From contig JAIOPF010000133.1 of the NCBI GenBank assembly GCA_021414045.1, positions 1 to 6,940 of the forward strand: 6,940 bases of DNA, in the 5' to 3' direction. Below, in pieces: positions 5,935 through 6,940 of the stretch. The notes under the pieces were generated by a model, which saw nothing but the letters and a program-made list of their open reading frames with translations, searched no databases and was not told the origin of the DNA. The first letter of the stretch is position 1, and every line of letters begins with the position of its first letter. Origin of the DNA: Deltaproteobacteria bacterium. Its GTDB lineage: Bacteria; UBA10199; DSSB01. The translations under genes were made by a program, and so were the position numbers.

Positions 5935-6867
5935 CTAATCGTGTTCTTCCAGCCAACTTAAGATGTGGGGATAGACCTCTTTGGGGGCGTTTTTGCCCAG
6001 AAGCAGGTCGATATGGCCATAGTCGTGTTCGTGTCCGCGCGACTTGCCGAAGACCATCAGCGTTTTTTTTGCGCTGGCCAGTCGGCGGAAGGCGAGCCGA
6101 ATGTCCGCCAGAGGAGTGAAGCTGTCGACGGAGCCCGCGATCATGAGGATGGGCATGGTCATGGCATCGAGGCTGTGCATGAAGTCGATTTTCTTGTCCT
6201 TGCTGGCGAAATAATTATGATTCAGCCAGTCGTGGATTTGCAGGATGAGGCTGGTTGGCACGCTTTCGACGGCATTCTGCATGATGGCGACCAATATTTC
6301 TCGGGTCATGTTGCCGCGGGAGAAGAGGGCGTTGTCTTCGAGGCCGAGCAGTAGGTCGACGAAGCGGGTCGCCATCTTGGAGATGGTCTTGTAGGGCAGG
6401 CGGGGGAAAAGCTTGATGATGCGGTCGAAGCGGTGCGTGATCTTGAAATATCCCGGACGGGAAGTGGTGGTCATCGGAGACGCGATGGTGGTCAGGCTCT
6501 GAAAAATATTTTTTTTATGGTAATGATGCGAGAAGGGGAAAGCCAAGAGGCCGCCCAGGCTGTGGCCCACCCAATGGATTTTCTTTTTTCCCGTCATCAC
6601 CAGGATCGTATCCACCGCCGAAGGCAGGTCGTGGAAGACGAAGTCGTCGAAATACCACTTGTAGGCCTTGAAGGCGCTTTTCTTGCTTAGGCCCGATCCC
6701 CGCAAATCGACGATCCAAGTGTCGAAGCCGTTGCGGCTGAGGTAGTTCGCCAAGCTCAAATCCTGAATGGGAAAGTCCATGTTGCGGTAATTGCTCGCCA
6801 GGCCATGGACCAATAATACGGGGTGGCGGGATTTTTTCCGGGATGATGGTGAAGGGCGATCTTCCAT
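5935..6867 (-). CDS. Alpha/beta hydrolase, probably frameshifted at its 5' end
   Basis: A 310-codon frame encoding a serine hydrolase of the lipase/esterase type. VLLVHGLASN (17-26) supplies the oxyanion-hole HG motif. DLRGSGLS (54-61) precedes the lid region. VGHSLGG (100-106) holds the nucleophile S103. D248 in AGSVDSFTP is the likely acid and H285 in YGHIDLLLGKNAPKEVYP the likely catalytic histidine. The combination of GHSLGG and a C-terminal GHxDLLLGKNAPKEVYP is typical of lysosomal-acid-lipase-like or PhaC-like bacterial hydrolases; the substrate is unknown. There is no signal peptide or membrane segment. The first dozen residues (MEDRPSPSSRKK) look artificial: the expected N-terminal strand of this family is encoded in another frame directly upstream (6920-6838). 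The true gene most likely starts at 6920 and crosses a one-base shift at an A6 run. With one base restored it would encode 328 residues. It ends three bases from mqnD. Confidence 0.85.
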   Translation of the reverse strand: MEDRPSPSSRKKSRHPVLLVHGLASNYRNMDFPIQDLSLANYLSRNGFDTWIVDLRGSGLSKKSAFKAYKWYFDDFVFHDLPSAVDTILVMTGKKKIHWVGHSLGGLLAFPFSHHYHKKNIFQSLTTIASPMTTTSRPGYFKITHRFDRIIKLFPRLPYKTISKMATRFVDLLLGLEDNALFSRGNMTREILVAIMQNAVESVPTSLILQIHDWLNHNYFASKDKKIDFMHSLDAMTMPILMIAGSVDSFTPLADIRLAFRRLASAKKTLMVFGKSRGHEHDYGHIDLLLGKNAPKEVYPHILSWLEEHD

Positions 6868-6920
6868 CCATCCGTCGTGCGAGCGAAATGGACTTCGGGC
6901 TTTGGTGAGGTTTTTTTCAT
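6756..6920 (-). pseudogene. Probable displaced 5' end of the alpha/beta hydrolase gene
   Basis: A 54-codon frame starting with ATG at 6920-6918 encodes MKKTSPKPEVHFARTTDGW, then KIALHHHPGKN. The TTDGWKIALHHHPGK segment is the kind of N-terminal strand pair that precedes the HG motif in this hydrolase family. After residue 30 the frame becomes nonsense-like and stops at a TGA (6758-6756), while the correct continuation (RHPVLLVHG) is in the frame of the downstream CDS. Only the portion 6920 to about 6838 is meaningful. No clear ribosome site precedes the ATG; the start could lie further upstream, because no in-frame stop is seen before the window edge. Confidence 0.6.
6832..6837 (-). other. 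A6 homopolymer at the junction of two hydrolase frames
   Basis: On the minus strand the bases read GGA AAA AAT in the upstream frame and CGG AAA AAA TCC in the downstream frame. Moving from one to the other needs a -1 shift, or equivalently one missing A (seven instead of six). The heptamer A AAA AAT is a possible ribosomal slippery site, but no strong stimulator (well-placed Shine-Dalgarno-like motif or stable downstream hairpin) is obvious. A sequencing or assembly error or a real one-base deletion is more likely. Confidence 0.55.
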
Positions 6921-6940
6921 GAATTTGGTTATGAAATAGC

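Noticed and set aside
6515..6871. Third-frame minus-strand opening over the alpha/beta hydrolase start
   Set aside because: It shows none of the hydrolase motifs; the family signal is in the other two frames only.

Overview
The window is a moderately GC-rich, gene-dense bacterial chromosome segment with seven protein genes and no RNA genes, mobile elements, CRISPR arrays or long unexplained stretches. The strongest lineage clue is mqnD, an enzyme of the futalosine route to menaquinone. That route, the GC-rich codon use and the odd hydrophobic N-terminal region fused to a phosphofructokinase fit an uncultured, deltaproteobacteria-like or Bdellovibrio-like organism. This placement is inference and weakly supported.

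Layout from left to right: (1) a PrxQ/BCP-type peroxiredoxin on the minus strand, with its 3' end cut by the window edge; (2) a 130-base divergent promoter region; (3) on the plus strand, an 807-residue fusion of an unrecognised alanine/leucine-rich N-terminal half and a divergent 6-phosphofructokinase C-terminal half; (4) tail-to-tail with it, a metallo-beta-lactamase-fold hydrolase (glyoxalase II / persulfide dioxygenase-like) on the minus strand; (5) a 90-base divergent promoter region; (6) a plus-strand run of three closely spaced genes, namely a crotonase-family enzyme with a PaaG-like active site, a small unknown protein with a CxxC pair, and mqnD; (7) tail-to-tail again, an alpha/beta hydrolase on the minus strand whose 5' end appears to be split by a one-base frameshift in an A6 run.

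The organisation is compact: alternating divergent and convergent genes, with the two convergent junctions separated by only 4 and 3 bases. Likely roles are housekeeping and metabolic: peroxide detoxification, glycolysis, thioester or persulfide hydrolysis, acyl-CoA chemistry, quinone synthesis and ester hydrolysis. The crotonase, the unknown gene and mqnD may be co-transcribed; no other pathway link between neighbours is evident.

The points most worth a second look are the phosphofructokinase fusion with several changed active-site positions, the frameshifted alpha/beta hydrolase start, the crotonase lacking both hydratase glutamates, and the unknown protein lying directly before mqnD. I see no convincing new defence or mobile system here.
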